In this document: piece after piece, positions 17,748-26,835 of the stretch
How the letters are laid out: each line of letters begins with the position of its first letter
Numbering within the stretch: position 1 is the stretch's first letter
The notes under the pieces: generated by a model
Database searches by the model: none
Told to the model about the DNA's origin: nothing
What the model saw: only the letters and a program-made list of their open reading frames with translations
Program-made: the position numbers and the translations under genes
From: Bordetella sp. 02P26C-1
GTDB taxonomy: Bacteria; Pseudomonadota; Gammaproteobacteria; Burkholderiales; Burkholderiaceae_B
DNA length: 64,000 bases
Direction: 5' to 3'
Assembly: GCF_009763255.1 (NCBI RefSeq)
Contig: NZ_WSJB01000018.1
Span: 248,001 to 312,000 of the forward strand

Positions 17748-18647
17748 ATGCTGCTAGCTCTGTTTCGCTTCATCGCCCTGCTGCCTTTGCCCGTGTTGCA
17801 CGTGCTGGGGCGATTCCTGGGCCGTGTGGTCTATGCGTTTCCTGGGCGTTATCGGCAACGTCTGCGCGCCAATGCGGCTCAGGCGGGCTACCCGGATCCG
17901 TCTTTCGCGCGCCGGGCTGCCGCCGAGACGGGCGCGATGATGATGGAGATGCCCAAGGTCTGGTTTCGACCCGAGGAGAGCCTGGCCAAGACCGTCAGCG
18001 ACGATTTCCACGTAGTCGAGCAGGCGTTGGCCGAGAATCGCGGCATCCTGTTTCTGACGCCGCACCTGGGATGTTTTGAGATCACGGCGCGCTATGTCGC
18101 CATCGCGCGTCATATCCCCGTGACAGTGATGTTCCGCCCGCCGCGTATGGCGGCGTTCGCGCCGCTCTTGGACACGGCGCGCAACACGCCGGGGCTTCAG
18201 GCGGTGCCAGCCAACAGGCAAGGCGTGCGAGAGTTCGTGCGCACGCTGCGCCGAGGCGGCACGGTGGGCTTATTGCCCGATCAGGCGCCGGGCGAAGGCG
18301 ACGGCGTCTGGGCGCCCTTTTTCGGCCGCATGGCCTACACCATGACGCTGGCCGGCAAGCTGGCCGCGCAGACCGGCGTGGCAGTCATCGTGCTGGCCGG
18401 CGAACGTCTGCCCCGCGGCCGGGGCTGGCGCATCCATTTCTCCCGCGTGCCCGAGCCACTGCCAGACGATCCACAAGCTCAGGCCACCCTGTTTAACGCC
18501 GCCATGGAAAAGCTGATCCGGCAGATGCCAGAGCAGTACCTGTGGAGCTACAACCGCTACAAAACCCCGCGCGGCGCACCGCCTGCCCCACCCATGCCGG
18601 ACAACACGACGGCCGGGCAAACGCCGACCGGAACCGACACCCCATGA
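17748..18647 (+). CDS. lpxL: Lipid A late acyltransferase, LpxL/HtrB family (first copy)
   Basis: 299 residues. An N-terminal hydrophobic anchor (residues 1-30) precedes the HX4E acyltransferase motif HLGCFE with H106 and E111. LLPDQAPGEGDGVWAPFFG and YLWSYNRYK are the other family blocks. It transfers a secondary acyl chain from acyl-ACP to lipid A on the inner leaflet. Its last codons overlap the next lpxL start as ATGA. Bordetella is known to carry two adjacent lpxL genes with different acyl specificities; which copy this is cannot be told by eye. Confidence 0.92.
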   Translation: MLLALFRFIALLPLPVLHVLGRFLGRVVYAFPGRYRQRLRANAAQAGYPDPSFARRAAAETGAMMMEMPKVWFRPEESLAKTVSDDFHVVEQALAENRGILFLTPHLGCFEITARYVAIARHIPVTVMFRPPRMAAFAPLLDTARNTPGLQAVPANRQGVREFVRTLRRGGTVGLLPDQAPGEGDGVWAPFFGRMAYTMTLAGKLAAQTGVAVIVLAGERLPRGRGWRIHFSRVPEPLPDDPQAQATLFNAAMEKLIRQMPEQYLWSYNRYKTPRGAPPAPPMPDNTTAGQTPTGTDTP

Positions 18648-19534
18648 CAGATCTGAAGTTCAAGCTGCTCAACGCGCTGTTCGCGTGGTTTGGCCGCGTG
18701 CGTCCCGCGACACGGCAGCGCATCGGCGCGACCTTGGGATGGTTGACACGTCACCTGGCGCGCTCGCGCGTGCGTATCGTTCGGCTGAATCTGAAGCTCT
18801 GTTTTCCCGAACTGAGCGAGGCCGAACGTGAATCCCTGATGCGCGCGCACTTTCGCGCCCTGGCGCAAACCATCGTGGACCGTGGCGTGCTTTGGTATGG
18901 CACACCCGAGGCCATTCGCGAGATGGTGACGGCCGAAGGCAGCGAGCGCATCAATGCGTTGATTGCCGAGGGGCGACGCGTCCTCTTGCTCGCGCCCCAC
19001 TTTGTCGCGCTGGATGCCGCCGCGACCCGGTTGACCATGGAGGTGCCCAGCAGCGCCACCATGTACACGCCGCAGAGCGACCCGGCCGTTGACGAGATCG
19101 TGCGGCGCGGTCGCGGCCGTTTCAATGAAGTGTTCCTGGTGAGCCGCAAGGATGGCGTGCGCGATCTGATCCGGCATCTGCGCGCCCCGCGCCCGGTGTA
19201 TTACCTGCCGGACATGGATTTTGGTCGTCAAGGCGCGGTATTTGTGCCGTTTTTCGGCATTCCGGCCGCGACACTCGAAGCCACCGCGCAGTTGGCGCGC
19301 AAATGGGACGCGGCGGTACTGCCGGTGATCGATTTCTGGGATCCCGCCACCGGCAAGTACCATGTCCAGGTCATGCCGCCCTTGGCCGACTTCCCCGGCG
19401 AAGGGTCGTTGGAAGAAGCCACCGCCCGGCTCAATCTGCATATCGAGAGTTGGGTGCGCCGCTGCCCCAGCCAGTACTACTGGGTGCACCGTCGTTTTAA
19501 AACGCGCCCGTTGGGCGAGAAGAAATACTATTAA
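18644..19534 (+). CDS. Lipid A late acyltransferase, LpxL/HtrB family (second copy)
   Basis: 296 residues from ATG 18644, which overlaps the preceding stop (ATGA). The catalytic motif is HFVALD (H119, D124), so Asp replaces the usual Glu; both are accepted in the HX4(D/E) family. PVYYLPDMDFGRQGAVFVPFFG and YYWVHRRFKTRP follow. It is clearly a paralogue of the gene before it but diverged in the N-terminal half and acyl-binding region. Probably adds a different secondary acyl chain. An upstream in-frame ATG at 18542 lies inside the first copy and is less likely. Confidence 0.9.
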   Translation: MTDLKFKLLNALFAWFGRVRPATRQRIGATLGWLTRHLARSRVRIVRLNLKLCFPELSEAERESLMRAHFRALAQTIVDRGVLWYGTPEAIREMVTAEGSERINALIAEGRRVLLLAPHFVALDAAATRLTMEVPSSATMYTPQSDPAVDEIVRRGRGRFNEVFLVSRKDGVRDLIRHLRAPRPVYYLPDMDFGRQGAVFVPFFGIPAATLEATAQLARKWDAAVLPVIDFWDPATGKYHVQVMPPLADFPGEGSLEEATARLNLHIESWVRRCPSQYYWVHRRFKTRPLGEKKYY

Positions 19535-19585
19535 CGCCGGCAGGGGCTCGCCCACGCCCCGCGCGTAATGGGCGATAATCCCCGG

Positions 19586-20482
19586 ATGATCTGGAACTTC
19601 ACCAAAATGCACGGCGCGGGCAACGACTTTGTCGTGCTCGACGGCGTGCGCCAAACCATCGAACTCACGGCCGAACGCGCCCGTGCGCTGGCCGATCGGC
19701 ACTTCGGCATCGGCGCGGATCAGATTCTGCTGGTCGAGCCCGCCACGCGTGCCGACGCGGATTTCCGCTACCGCATCTTCAACGCCGATGGCTCCGAGGT
19801 CGAGCATTGCGGCAACGGTGCGCGCTGCTTCGTGCGCTTCGTGCATGAACAAGGCCTGTCAGAGCGTAACCCGCTGCGCGCGGAGATCGCCACGGGCGTG
19901 ATCGTGCTGGACGAAGGCGCGGACGAGCAAGTCACCGTGGACATGGGCGTGACCAGTTTCGATCCGTCGGCGCTGCCGTTTGACGTGCAGGGGCTGGCAT
20001 CGCAGCGCCAAGGCGAAGACACGCTCTGGGAGCTGGATCTGCCCGGCGCGCCCGACGGCGTTGCTCGCAGCGTGCTGGTGTCGGCGGTGGCGATTTCCAA
20101 CCCGCATGCAGTGCAGCAAGTGGCAGACGTGGACACGGCGCCAGTCTCCATCGTTGGCCCCTTGGTGGAAAGTCATCCACGCTTCGCGCGGCGCGTGAAC
20201 GCCGGCTTCATGCAAGTCGTGGACCGCCACACGATCCGCCTGCGCGTGTATGAACGCGGCGCCGGCGAAACGCTGGCCTGCGGCACCGGCGCGTGCGCGG
20301 CCGTGGCGGCGGGCATTCGTCGCGACCTCTTGGATACGCCCGTGCGGGTGCATACGCGGGGAGGCGTGCTGACCATCGATTGGAATGGCGAACGTCTGCG
20401 CATGACCGGGCCCGCCACTTCTGTCTATAACGGCCAGGTCGATATCGACAAGCTGGTTTTCTCCATGGCCCTGGGCCGATAG
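19586..20482 (+). CDS. dapF: Diaminopimelate epimerase
   Basis: 298 residues from ATG 19586 ([15 protein letters not shown]); six extra codons upstream are possible but not family-like. The two active-site cysteines are C75 in EHCGNGARC and C232 in ACGTGACAA. It interconverts LL- and meso-diaminopimelate for lysine and peptidoglycan synthesis. It is followed by DUF484 after 7 bp and then xerC, a conserved proteobacterial order. Confidence 0.97.
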   Translation: MIWNFTKMHGAGNDFVVLDGVRQTIELTAERARALADRHFGIGADQILLVEPATRADADFRYRIFNADGSEVEHCGNGARCFVRFVHEQGLSERNPLRAEIATGVIVLDEGADEQVTVDMGVTSFDPSALPFDVQGLASQRQGEDTLWELDLPGAPDGVARSVLVSAVAISNPHAVQQVADVDTAPVSIVGPLVESHPRFARRVNAGFMQVVDRHTIRLRVYERGAGETLACGTGACAAVAAGIRRDLLDTPVRVHTRGGVLTIDWNGERLRMTGPATSVYNGQVDIDKLVFSMALGR

Positions 20483-20489
20483 CTGAACC

Positions 20490-21161
20490 ATGACCGAACC
20501 TGCTTACACCGCCCAGGAGATCGCCGATTTCCTGCAGAACCATCCGGAGTTCTTCGATCAGCACGCCGAGGTCTTCGCCGCACTGCATGTGCCGCACCCC
20601 CACGCCAGCCGGGCCATTTCGTTGGGCGAGCGACAAGTCCTGACCTTGCGCGAACGCAATCGCGCGCTCGAATGGCAGCTCAATGAGCTCATCAATCAGG
20701 CGAATTCGAACGAGACCATCGGCGACCATGTGTCCAAATGGTGTGCGCGGCTGCTGGGGGAAAGCGATCCTCAGCGTCTGCCGGGCGAGATCGCCCTGGG
20801 CCTGGCGGAACAGTTCGAGTTGAACCATGTGGGCCTGCGGCTGTGGAATCTGCCCGGTCAGCCCGCCACCGGTTATGGCGCAGCGGTGTCGCAGGATGTG
20901 CGCGACTTTACCGATAGTCTGAAAACGCCTTACTGCGGCAACGAGACCTCGTTCGAAGCCGTCAGCTGGCTCGACGCCAAACCGCAGTCCCTGGCCCTCA
21001 TCCCATTGCGGCTGGAGGTCGATGGGCCTAGCGTCGGCCTGCTGGTACTGGGCTCTGACGACCCCACGCGCTTCAATCCGGAAATGGGCACCGTGTTTCT
21101 CGAAGCCATCGGCCGTCTCGCTTCGGCGGCGCTGCGCCGCCTGATGGTTCCTGCGGTCTGA
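20490..21161 (+). CDS. DUF484 family protein
   Basis: 223 residues. The N-terminal IADFLQNHPEFFDQHAEVF and the following coiled-coil region (LTLRERNRALEWQLNELI) lead into a GAF-like domain, as in the DUF484 family (E. coli YigA). Function unknown; the gene is almost always between dapF and xerC, as here. Confidence 0.88.
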   Translation: MTEPAYTAQEIADFLQNHPEFFDQHAEVFAALHVPHPHASRAISLGERQVLTLRERNRALEWQLNELINQANSNETIGDHVSKWCARLLGESDPQRLPGEIALGLAEQFELNHVGLRLWNLPGQPATGYGAAVSQDVRDFTDSLKTPYCGNETSFEAVSWLDAKPQSLALIPLRLEVDGPSVGLLVLGSDDPTRFNPEMGTVFLEAIGRLASAALRRLMVPAV

Positions 21162-21174
21162 ATCTGCCGCGCAC

Positions 21175-22155
21175 ATGGTCGAGCCGGCATCCGCCCCCGA
21201 TACGACGCTGTCCGGGTCGCTGAAGGACTGGCTGGAGCATCTGCGCGCGCATAAACGTTATTCGCCGCGTACGTTGGACGCCTACCGGCGCGATCTGCGC
21301 CAACTGAACTCCCTTGTCCAGTCCGCGAATCTGACGCTCGAGACGCTAGGGCACACCCATGTCCGGCAATTCGTGGCCAAGCTGCACGCGCAAGGCGCCG
21401 GGCCGCGCACCCTGGCTCGCACCTTGGCCGCCTGGCGCGGCTTTTATCAATGGTGGGCGCCGATTGTCGGCCTGACCGCGAACCCGGTTGCCGGGGTACG
21501 CGCGCCGAAAGCGCCTCGCGGCCTGCCTAAAGCGTTGTCCGTGGAGCAAACGCAGGCCCTCTTAGACTACGCCCCGGCGCGCCTGACCAATGACCCCGCT
21601 GGGTTGCGCGACATCGCCATGTTCGAGTTGTTGTATTCGAGCGGATTGCGCTTATCCGAGCTGACCGGTCTGGACCTGCAATACACCCGCTCGACAGACT
21701 ACGAGTCGATGGGCTGGATCCATTTCGACGAAGCCGAAGTCATCGTGCTGGGCAAAGGCGGCAAACGCCGCACGGTGCCGGTGGGCCAGGCCGCCCTGCT
21801 CGCCGTGCGTAGCTGGATGGAAGTCCGCGCGCAACTCTGCGCTGCCCACGCCACGGTGAGCGATCGGTATGCGCTATTCATCGGCAAGCAAGGACGACGC
21901 ATCAACCCCCGCGTCGTACGCGCGCAGTTGGCGCAGCTGGCCCAGGCCGCGGGCCTGCCTACCCACGTGCATCCCCACGTGCTGCGCCACAGTTTCGCCA
22001 GCCACGTGCTGCAATCGGCCCAAGACCTGCGCGCCGTGCAGGAAATGCTGGGTCATGCCAACATTTCCACGACGCAGATCTATACACGACTGGATTTCCA
22101 GCACCTGGCGCAGGTCTACGACCAAGCACACCCGCGAGCCGGTCGTAAGTCCTAG
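21175..22155 (+). CDS. xerC: Site-specific tyrosine recombinase XerC
   Basis: 326 residues. The SAM-like N-terminal domain spans about 10-105. The catalytic residues are all visible: R159 (SSGLRLSEL), K195 (GKGGKRR), H268 and R271 (HVLRHSFASH), H294 (GHANIS) and nucleophile Y303 (IYTRL). With XerD it resolves chromosome dimers at dif. A slightly extended loop between R159 and K195 (TRSTDYESMGWIHFDEAE) is longer than in E. coli. It ends 2 bp from the convergent TonB-receptor gene. Confidence 0.95.
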   Translation: MVEPASAPDTTLSGSLKDWLEHLRAHKRYSPRTLDAYRRDLRQLNSLVQSANLTLETLGHTHVRQFVAKLHAQGAGPRTLARTLAAWRGFYQWWAPIVGLTANPVAGVRAPKAPRGLPKALSVEQTQALLDYAPARLTNDPAGLRDIAMFELLYSSGLRLSELTGLDLQYTRSTDYESMGWIHFDEAEVIVLGKGGKRRTVPVGQAALLAVRSWMEVRAQLCAAHATVSDRYALFIGKQGRRINPRVVRAQLAQLAQAAGLPTHVHPHVLRHSFASHVLQSAQDLRAVQEMLGHANISTTQIYTRLDFQHLAQVYDQAHPRAGRKS

Positions 22156-22157
22156 CT

Positions 22158-24224
22158 TTAGTACATGACTCGCGCGCCCAGCAAGACACTGCGGCCCGCG
22201 AGCGGCGCGCTGGTGGCGAGAAACGAGGCATGGTTATACGCCAGCCGGTCTAACAGATTGGTGCCGCGCAGATACACCTCGTACCCTACGTCGGAATCCC
22301 ACCGTCCGCGATAGCTCACCATGGCATTGAGCATCTCATACCCCGCAGTACTGGATTCATCATCCGCGTTTTGGCTCTGGCGAAACACGTGGGCGTATTC
22401 CACCCCCGCCGCCCACGCCTGCCATTTGGCGTTGACCCGCACCCCGAGCCGCGCCGCCGGGATGCGCGGCAGGTTGCCATCACCAGAGCTGAGTTTTCCC
22501 CGCACGTAGTCGCCGTATACGCCGGCGGACCACACGCTGGTGAATTGATGATTGACCTCGCCCTCGATCCCGGTGAACTCCGCATCATGCTGCGCATACT
22601 CGATCAGGCGGAAATCCTCGAACCGGTCCAGCGTGCGGGCGTAGATGTAGTCATGGATCCGGTTATGGAATGCACTGACGCTGAAGGTCGTGTCGCCTTC
22701 ATGCTTGCGCAAGGTCAGATCGATATTGTGCGAGGTCTCTTTTCCCAAGGAAGCATTGCCAATCTCATACGTGTTGGTCGCCAGATGCACGCCGTCGGCA
22801 TACAGCTCCTGCGCCGTGGGCAAGCGCTGCGAGCGAGCCAGGGACAGCGCAATGGAGTAGGCGGGCGCGAAGTCCCAGATCGCTGCCGCCGACAAAGACG
22901 TGCCTGATTGATGAGTGCTCGCGTTACCGCCTTCCGGAGAGATGCGTTGCCAATCATGGCGCGCGCCCAATTCGAATCGCCAGTCGCGCCACCGATATTC
23001 TTCGAGCACAAACAGACCGGTGGCCCGCGTATCACTGCGCGGCAAGAAGGCTTCCTCACCGTCGGCGCGAAAGTTGCTGAACGAATTCTGCAGCCCGATC
23101 ACGCCGTGCCATCCGTATAGCGGCTTATGAACCAATTCCAGGCGGGCGTCGTACCCTCGGTTCTTGAACGTCGTGGCGACTTCACCATGTTCTATTTCCT
23201 GGTGCTGATAGTCGGTCAGCCCACCCCGAAACCGGATCTCCTCGACGCCCGCGAACGGATCGGTGTAACCCGCGCGGACATCGACGCGCTGACTGCGCAA
23301 TTTGACGTAGGGAGCTTGATCATCGCCATGTTCGTGCTCATGCCCATGGTCATGCTCCTCGTCGTGATCATGATGCCCCCCGCAATGCAAATGCGAGCCG
23401 TGCGGATGGCAATCCTCGTACTCGTGGCTATGACCGGGCAGCCCATACTTGCTGTCCAGATAGGTAAAGGCCGCGCCCACGTAACCTCGCGGCGTCACCC
23501 ATGACAAGCCCAGACTGCCCTGCGAGGATTCGCTATACGAGCCCGCCAGAGTTTTGCTGCTCCAGTCCGGCACACGATAGTCGTCGGTGCGTCGCCTCAA
23601 ACCTTCGACCCGCACCGCCAGTTCGCCGGCGCCGGCGGTGATACCCACCGTGCCAGAGCGCTCGCCCGTGCCAGTCGCGCCACGTATTTCGGCGTCGGCC
23701 TCGATGCCGCGCTCCGGGATGGCTGTGGGAATGCGACGGTCGAGCACGTTTACCACCCCGCCTATGGCCCCGCCCCCAAATAAAAGCGTCGATGGCCCTC
23801 GCAACACTTCGATGCGATCCGCCAGCAGCGGTTCAATCGTGATCGCGTGGTCTGGCGATATGGCCGAGGCGTCCATCAGATCCGATCCGTCCGAAACCAC
23901 TTTGACGCGCGGCGCCGTCTGGCCCCGGATCACCGGACGGCTGGCGCCGCCGCCAAAGGTATCCGCATGCACGCCGGGCAGACCGTTCAAGGTGTCGCCC
24001 AACGTTCCTTGGCGACGGATAAGGAGTTGTTGCCCGTCCAACACCAGCGCGGGCAGCGCCATGAGGTCACTGGTCAAGCCCAGCGGGTTGGCGGCCACCC
24101 GGATCGGGCTCAGGGTTGCTGCGGATTCGGCATCAGGACGTTCGCCGGTCTCGGCGAACGATGGGGCGGTGTGCCCGAGCATGCAGGACAGGACAAGGCA
24201 CAGAGCGGATGGCGTCGGGTTCAT
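22158..24224 (-). CDS. TonB-dependent outer-membrane receptor, ZnuD-like
   Basis: 688 residues. A signal peptide (to about residue 24) is followed by a TonB-box-like LSPIRVAA, a plug domain (GLPGVHADTFGG, GPSTLLFGGGAIGG) and a 22-strand type barrel. A loop at residues 265-300 is packed with His, Asp and Glu (HDHDEEHDHGHEHEHGDD) and has two cysteines, as in Neisseria ZnuD, where such a loop catches zinc. The barrel ends in a C-terminal Tyr (ARVMY). Two Zur-like operators lie directly upstream and zur is divergent. Predicted role: zinc (or zinc chelate) uptake when zinc is scarce. Confidence 0.85.
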   Translation of the reverse strand: MNPTPSALCLVLSCMLGHTAPSFAETGERPDAESAATLSPIRVAANPLGLTSDLMALPALVLDGQQLLIRRQGTLGDTLNGLPGVHADTFGGGASRPVIRGQTAPRVKVVSDGSDLMDASAISPDHAITIEPLLADRIEVLRGPSTLLFGGGAIGGVVNVLDRRIPTAIPERGIEADAEIRGATGTGERSGTVGITAGAGELAVRVEGLRRRTDDYRVPDWSSKTLAGSYSESSQGSLGLSWVTPRGYVGAAFTYLDSKYGLPGHSHEYEDCHPHGSHLHCGGHHDHDEEHDHGHEHEHGDDQAPYVKLRSQRVDVRAGYTDPFAGVEEIRFRGGLTDYQHQEIEHGEVATTFKNRGYDARLELVHKPLYGWHGVIGLQNSFSNFRADGEEAFLPRSDTRATGLFVLEEYRWRDWRFELGARHDWQRISPEGGNASTHQSGTSLSAAAIWDFAPAYSIALSLARSQRLPTAQELYADGVHLATNTYEIGNASLGKETSHNIDLTLRKHEGDTTFSVSAFHNRIHDYIYARTLDRFEDFRLIEYAQHDAEFTGIEGEVNHQFTSVWSAGVYGDYVRGKLSSGDGNLPRIPAARLGVRVNAKWQAWAAGVEYAHVFRQSQNADDESSTAGYEMLNAMVSYRGRWDSDVGYEVYLRGTNLLDRLAYNHASFLATSAPLAGRSVLLGARVMY

Positions 24225-24236
24225 CGTCTTGTTAAT

Positions 24237-24254
24237 GTAATGTTATATCGTTTC
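24237..24254. promoter_or_regulatory. Zur-like operator 1
   Basis: GTAATGTTATATCGTTTC, 13 bp from the receptor start codon. It is an imperfect palindrome resembling the proteobacterial Zur box (consensus about GAAATGTTATA-TATAACATTTC) and shares the core AATGTTATATC with operator 2 in opposite orientation. Binding here would cover the receptor promoter or ribosome-loading region. Confidence 0.7.
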
Positions 24255-24262
24255 AAAGAATG

Positions 24263-24280
24263 GGAATGATATAACATTTC
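24263..24280. promoter_or_regulatory. Zur-like operator 2
   Basis: GGAATGATATAACATTTC is the inverted counterpart of operator 1: 14 of 18 positions match after reverse complementing, including the 11-base core. Centres are 26 bp apart, about two and a half helical turns. It lies about 120 bp upstream of the divergent zur gene and may also affect it. Confidence 0.7.
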
Positions 24281-24401
24281 AATTGCAGGATGCATTCCAA
24301 ATTGGCGTAGGCTTAGCGTCCGCCTTTGCTCCCGAGAACGCCGTTTTCTGATACCTTCGCAGCATTGCCTGACCGCCGCTTTTTGGCTGCCCCCCGTTTC
24401 A

Positions 24402-24914
24402 ATGCACACTTCGTCGCGTACACCCCGTCCGAATTCCGTGGACGAACAACTCACCATCGCCGATTCGCTTTGCGAAGAGCGCGGCCGCAGGCTCACGCCT
24501 ATCCGTCGCAAGGTGCTGGAGTTGTTGCTACGCCATGGCCGCAGCCTGAAGGCCTATGAACTGCTGGACGCGATGCGGGCTGAACATCCTGGCGCGGCGC
24601 CTCCCACCGTCTATCGGGCGCTCGATTTTCTGGTGGACGAAGGTCTGATCCACCGCCTCGATGCCGTCAACGCCTGGACCGCCTGCCACGACGCCGGGGG
24701 CGAGCCCCACGATCTGCTGGTGGTGTGTACCGGCTGTGGCGCGGTGGCCGAGGTCAGCGACCCGGCGATGAGCCGGCAACTGGCCGAGCGCGTGGCGCGT
24801 ACCGGATTCGCCCTGGCCACGCATGAGATGGAAATCCGTGCGCTCTGCCCGCAATGTCAGAAAAAATCCTCTGCTCACGCAACCGAGGGCTCCTCGCACC
24901 CGCATGAGCACTAG
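24402..24914 (+). CDS. zur: Fur-family zinc-uptake regulator
   Basis: 170 residues. A winged-helix DNA-binding domain (residues 18-85: RLTPIRRKVLELLLRHG, PPTVYRALDFLVDEGLI) precedes the dimer domain. The structural zinc site is C109-C112 with C149-C152. H84, C95, H96, H103 and H141 could form the sensing site. The missing acidic Fur-type iron ligands, the divergent ZnuD-like gene and the Zur-box-like operators favour Zur over Fur. Zinc-loaded protein should repress zinc uptake. A His-rich C-terminal tail (SSHPHEH) is unusual but short. Confidence 0.87.
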   Translation: MHTSSRTPRPNSVDEQLTIADSLCEERGRRLTPIRRKVLELLLRHGRSLKAYELLDAMRAEHPGAAPPTVYRALDFLVDEGLIHRLDAVNAWTACHDAGGEPHDLLVVCTGCGAVAEVSDPAMSRQLAERVARTGFALATHEMEIRALCPQCQKKSSAHATEGSSHPHEH

Positions 24915-24967
24915 CGCCAGCCCGTATGCCCGCCAACGCGCGCCGAGTCCGGGATTCATCCCTGGGC

Positions 24968-24997
24968 TTGAAAATTGCTTGAAAGCCTCCATATAGT
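24968..24997 (+). promoter_or_regulatory. Candidate sigma-70 promoter upstream of the cobW-like gene
   Basis: TTGAAA (24968-24973) and TATAGT (24992-24997) with an 18-bp spacer; four and five matches to consensus. It would give a leader of about 175 nt before the ATG at 25181. I do not see a copy of the Zur-like operator around it. Confidence 0.4.
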
Positions 24998-25180
24998 TGC
25001 TCCACGCGGTCCACGGCCTAGAGTTGCATTGCGTAACGCTAGAAAGATTCAGGGGTTGTCCCGAGTTTGCCCCCCTGGGCCGACTGTGCTGTAATCCTGC
25101 GTCCGGTCGCAACCCGCGACCGCCATCATTTCCGCCTCGGGCGCCTCCTGCGCCTGAAGCATTTAGCTTATCGCCTTGCC

Positions 25181-26290
25181 ATGAATACCCAGCGCAGTTT
25201 GGACAAAATGGTTCCCGTCACCATCCTCACCGGCTTTCTCGGTGCGGGCAAGACCACCCTGCTCAAGCGCATCCTCACCGAATTCCACGGTCGACGCGTC
25301 GCCGTGATCGAAAACGAATTCGGACCGGAAAGCATCGACAACGATCTGCTGGTGCAAGATAGCGAAGAAGAAATCGTCGAGCTCAGCAATGGCTGCGTTT
25401 GCTGCACGGTCCGTGGCGACCTGATGCGCACGCTGGCCGATCTGCGCGCCAAGCGCCAGGCGGGCAAGCTGAATTTCGAACGCGTGATTCTGGAGACGAC
25501 CGGCATGGCCAACCCCGGCCCGGTGTGCCAGACGTTCTTCATGGACGATGAAATCGCCGAATACTACCGCCTGGACGCGGTTGTCACGGTGGTTGACGCC
25601 AAGCATGGCATGGCGACGCTGGACGCCCAGAGCGAGGCGCAGAAACAAGTCGGCTTCGCCGATCGCATCCTGATTTCCAAGCGCGATCTGGTCAACGATG
25701 CCGATTACGAGGCCCTGCGCGCCCGTCTGGTGCGTATGAATCCGCGCGCGCCGATCACGCCCGTGAACTTTGGCGAAGTCGATCTGAAGTCCATCATCGA
25801 CATCAGCGGCTTTAACCTGAATGCCATTCTCGACATCGACCCGGAATTCCTGGCCGATGAGCACCCCGACGCCGCGCACGATCATGATCACGACCATGGA
25901 CATGGCCACGACCACGATCATGACCACGAAGGCGAATGCGGGGCGCATTGCCATCACGAACATCATCACCATCATCACAAGCACCACGACGACGAGATCG
26001 GCGCGTTCGTGTTCCGCTCGAACAAGCCGTTCGACCCCGCGCGCCTGGAAGAATTCCTGGGCGGCGTGGTGCAGGTCTACGGCCCTGATTTGATGCGTTA
26101 CAAGGGCATCCTGTACATGAAAGGCCTGAACCGCCGCATGTTGTTCCAGGGCGTGCACATGATGATGGGCGCCGAACCCGGCAAACCGTGGACCGCAGCC
26201 GAGAAACCATCCACCAAGATGGTTTTCATCGGCCGCAAACTACCCCAGGAGATTTTTACCCGGGGTCTAGAGCAGTGCCTGGCGGGTTGA
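25181..26290 (+). CDS. CobW/COG0523 GTPase, putative zinc metallochaperone
   Basis: 369 residues from ATG 25181. G1/Walker A is GFLGAGKTT (18-26), the metal-binding CxCC motif is C72-V-C74-C75 inside NGCVCCTVRGDL, and SKRD stands for the NKxD guanine-specificity motif. Between the GTPase and C-terminal domains, residues 233-269 contain about twenty histidines (HDHDHDHGHGHDHDHDHE and later HHEHHHHHHKHH). COG0523 members beside Zur deliver zinc to client enzymes during zinc starvation. The context of ZnuD-like receptor and Zur supports that over cobalt or nitrile-hydratase roles. Transcription may continue into dksA, 55 bp on. Confidence 0.88.
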   Translation: MNTQRSLDKMVPVTILTGFLGAGKTTLLKRILTEFHGRRVAVIENEFGPESIDNDLLVQDSEEEIVELSNGCVCCTVRGDLMRTLADLRAKRQAGKLNFERVILETTGMANPGPVCQTFFMDDEIAEYYRLDAVVTVVDAKHGMATLDAQSEAQKQVGFADRILISKRDLVNDADYEALRARLVRMNPRAPITPVNFGEVDLKSIIDISGFNLNAILDIDPEFLADEHPDAAHDHDHDHGHGHDHDHDHEGECGAHCHHEHHHHHHKHHDDEIGAFVFRSNKPFDPARLEEFLGGVVQVYGPDLMRYKGILYMKGLNRRMLFQGVHMMMGAEPGKPWTAAEKPSTKMVFIGRKLPQEIFTRGLEQCLAG

Positions 26291-26345
26291 CATCCCGTCC
26301 CGACGCGCGTGTCGCGCCAGGATCGATTCATAGTGGAGTGTTTTC

Positions 26346-26810
26346 ATGGCTACCAAGGCAGCAACCAAACAATTAAACCAGTCGGCGAGCGATACGGCGA
26401 TTGATCTGCCCAGCGAAGAAGAATTGCTGGCCATGCCCGAGTCTGAATATATGAATGATCGCCAGCTGGCTTTCTTCAAAGAGCGGCTCAAGCAACTCGA
26501 ACAGGACATCCTGGCTAACGCTGGCGAGACCACGGAGCACCTGCGCGAAACGCAGTTCGTGCCCGACCCGGCCGATCGCGCCACCATCGAGGAAGAGCAC
26601 GCGCTCGAGCTGCGCACGCGCGACCGCGAACGCAAGCTCTTGAAAAAGGTGCAACAATCGATTGCTCGCATCGATTCCGGCGAATACGGCTGGTGTGAAG
26701 AAACGGGCGAGCCCATCGGTATTCCTCGCCTGCTCGCGCGCCCCACCGCTACCCTGTCGCTGGAAGCGCAGGAGCGCCGCGAAATGCGTCAGAAACTCTA
26801 CGGCGACTGA
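26346..26810 (+). CDS. dksA: RNA polymerase-binding factor DksA, lacking the zinc finger
   Basis: 154 residues. The coiled-coil tip motif DPADRAT has the two functional aspartates D74 and D77. In the globular part the four zinc-binding cysteines of E. coli DksA correspond to C117, T120, S138 and A141, so only one remains (YGWCEETGEPIGIPRL ... TATLSLEAQ). This cysteine-poor type is, to my knowledge, usual in betaproteobacteria and resembles the zinc-independent DksA2 of Pseudomonas. It works with ppGpp to retune transcription initiation in the secondary channel of RNA polymerase. A strong terminator follows. Confidence 0.93.
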   Translation: MATKAATKQLNQSASDTAIDLPSEEELLAMPESEYMNDRQLAFFKERLKQLEQDILANAGETTEHLRETQFVPDPADRATIEEEHALELRTRDRERKLLKKVQQSIARIDSGEYGWCEETGEPIGIPRLLARPTATLSLEAQERREMRQKLYGD

Positions 26811-26835
26811 TCCGTTCTGGATTGTTGGTCTTGCA

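Noticed and set aside
21175-22155. Integrase marking a genomic island
   Set aside because: Context dapF-DUF484-xerC and full XerC motifs show a housekeeping recombinase.
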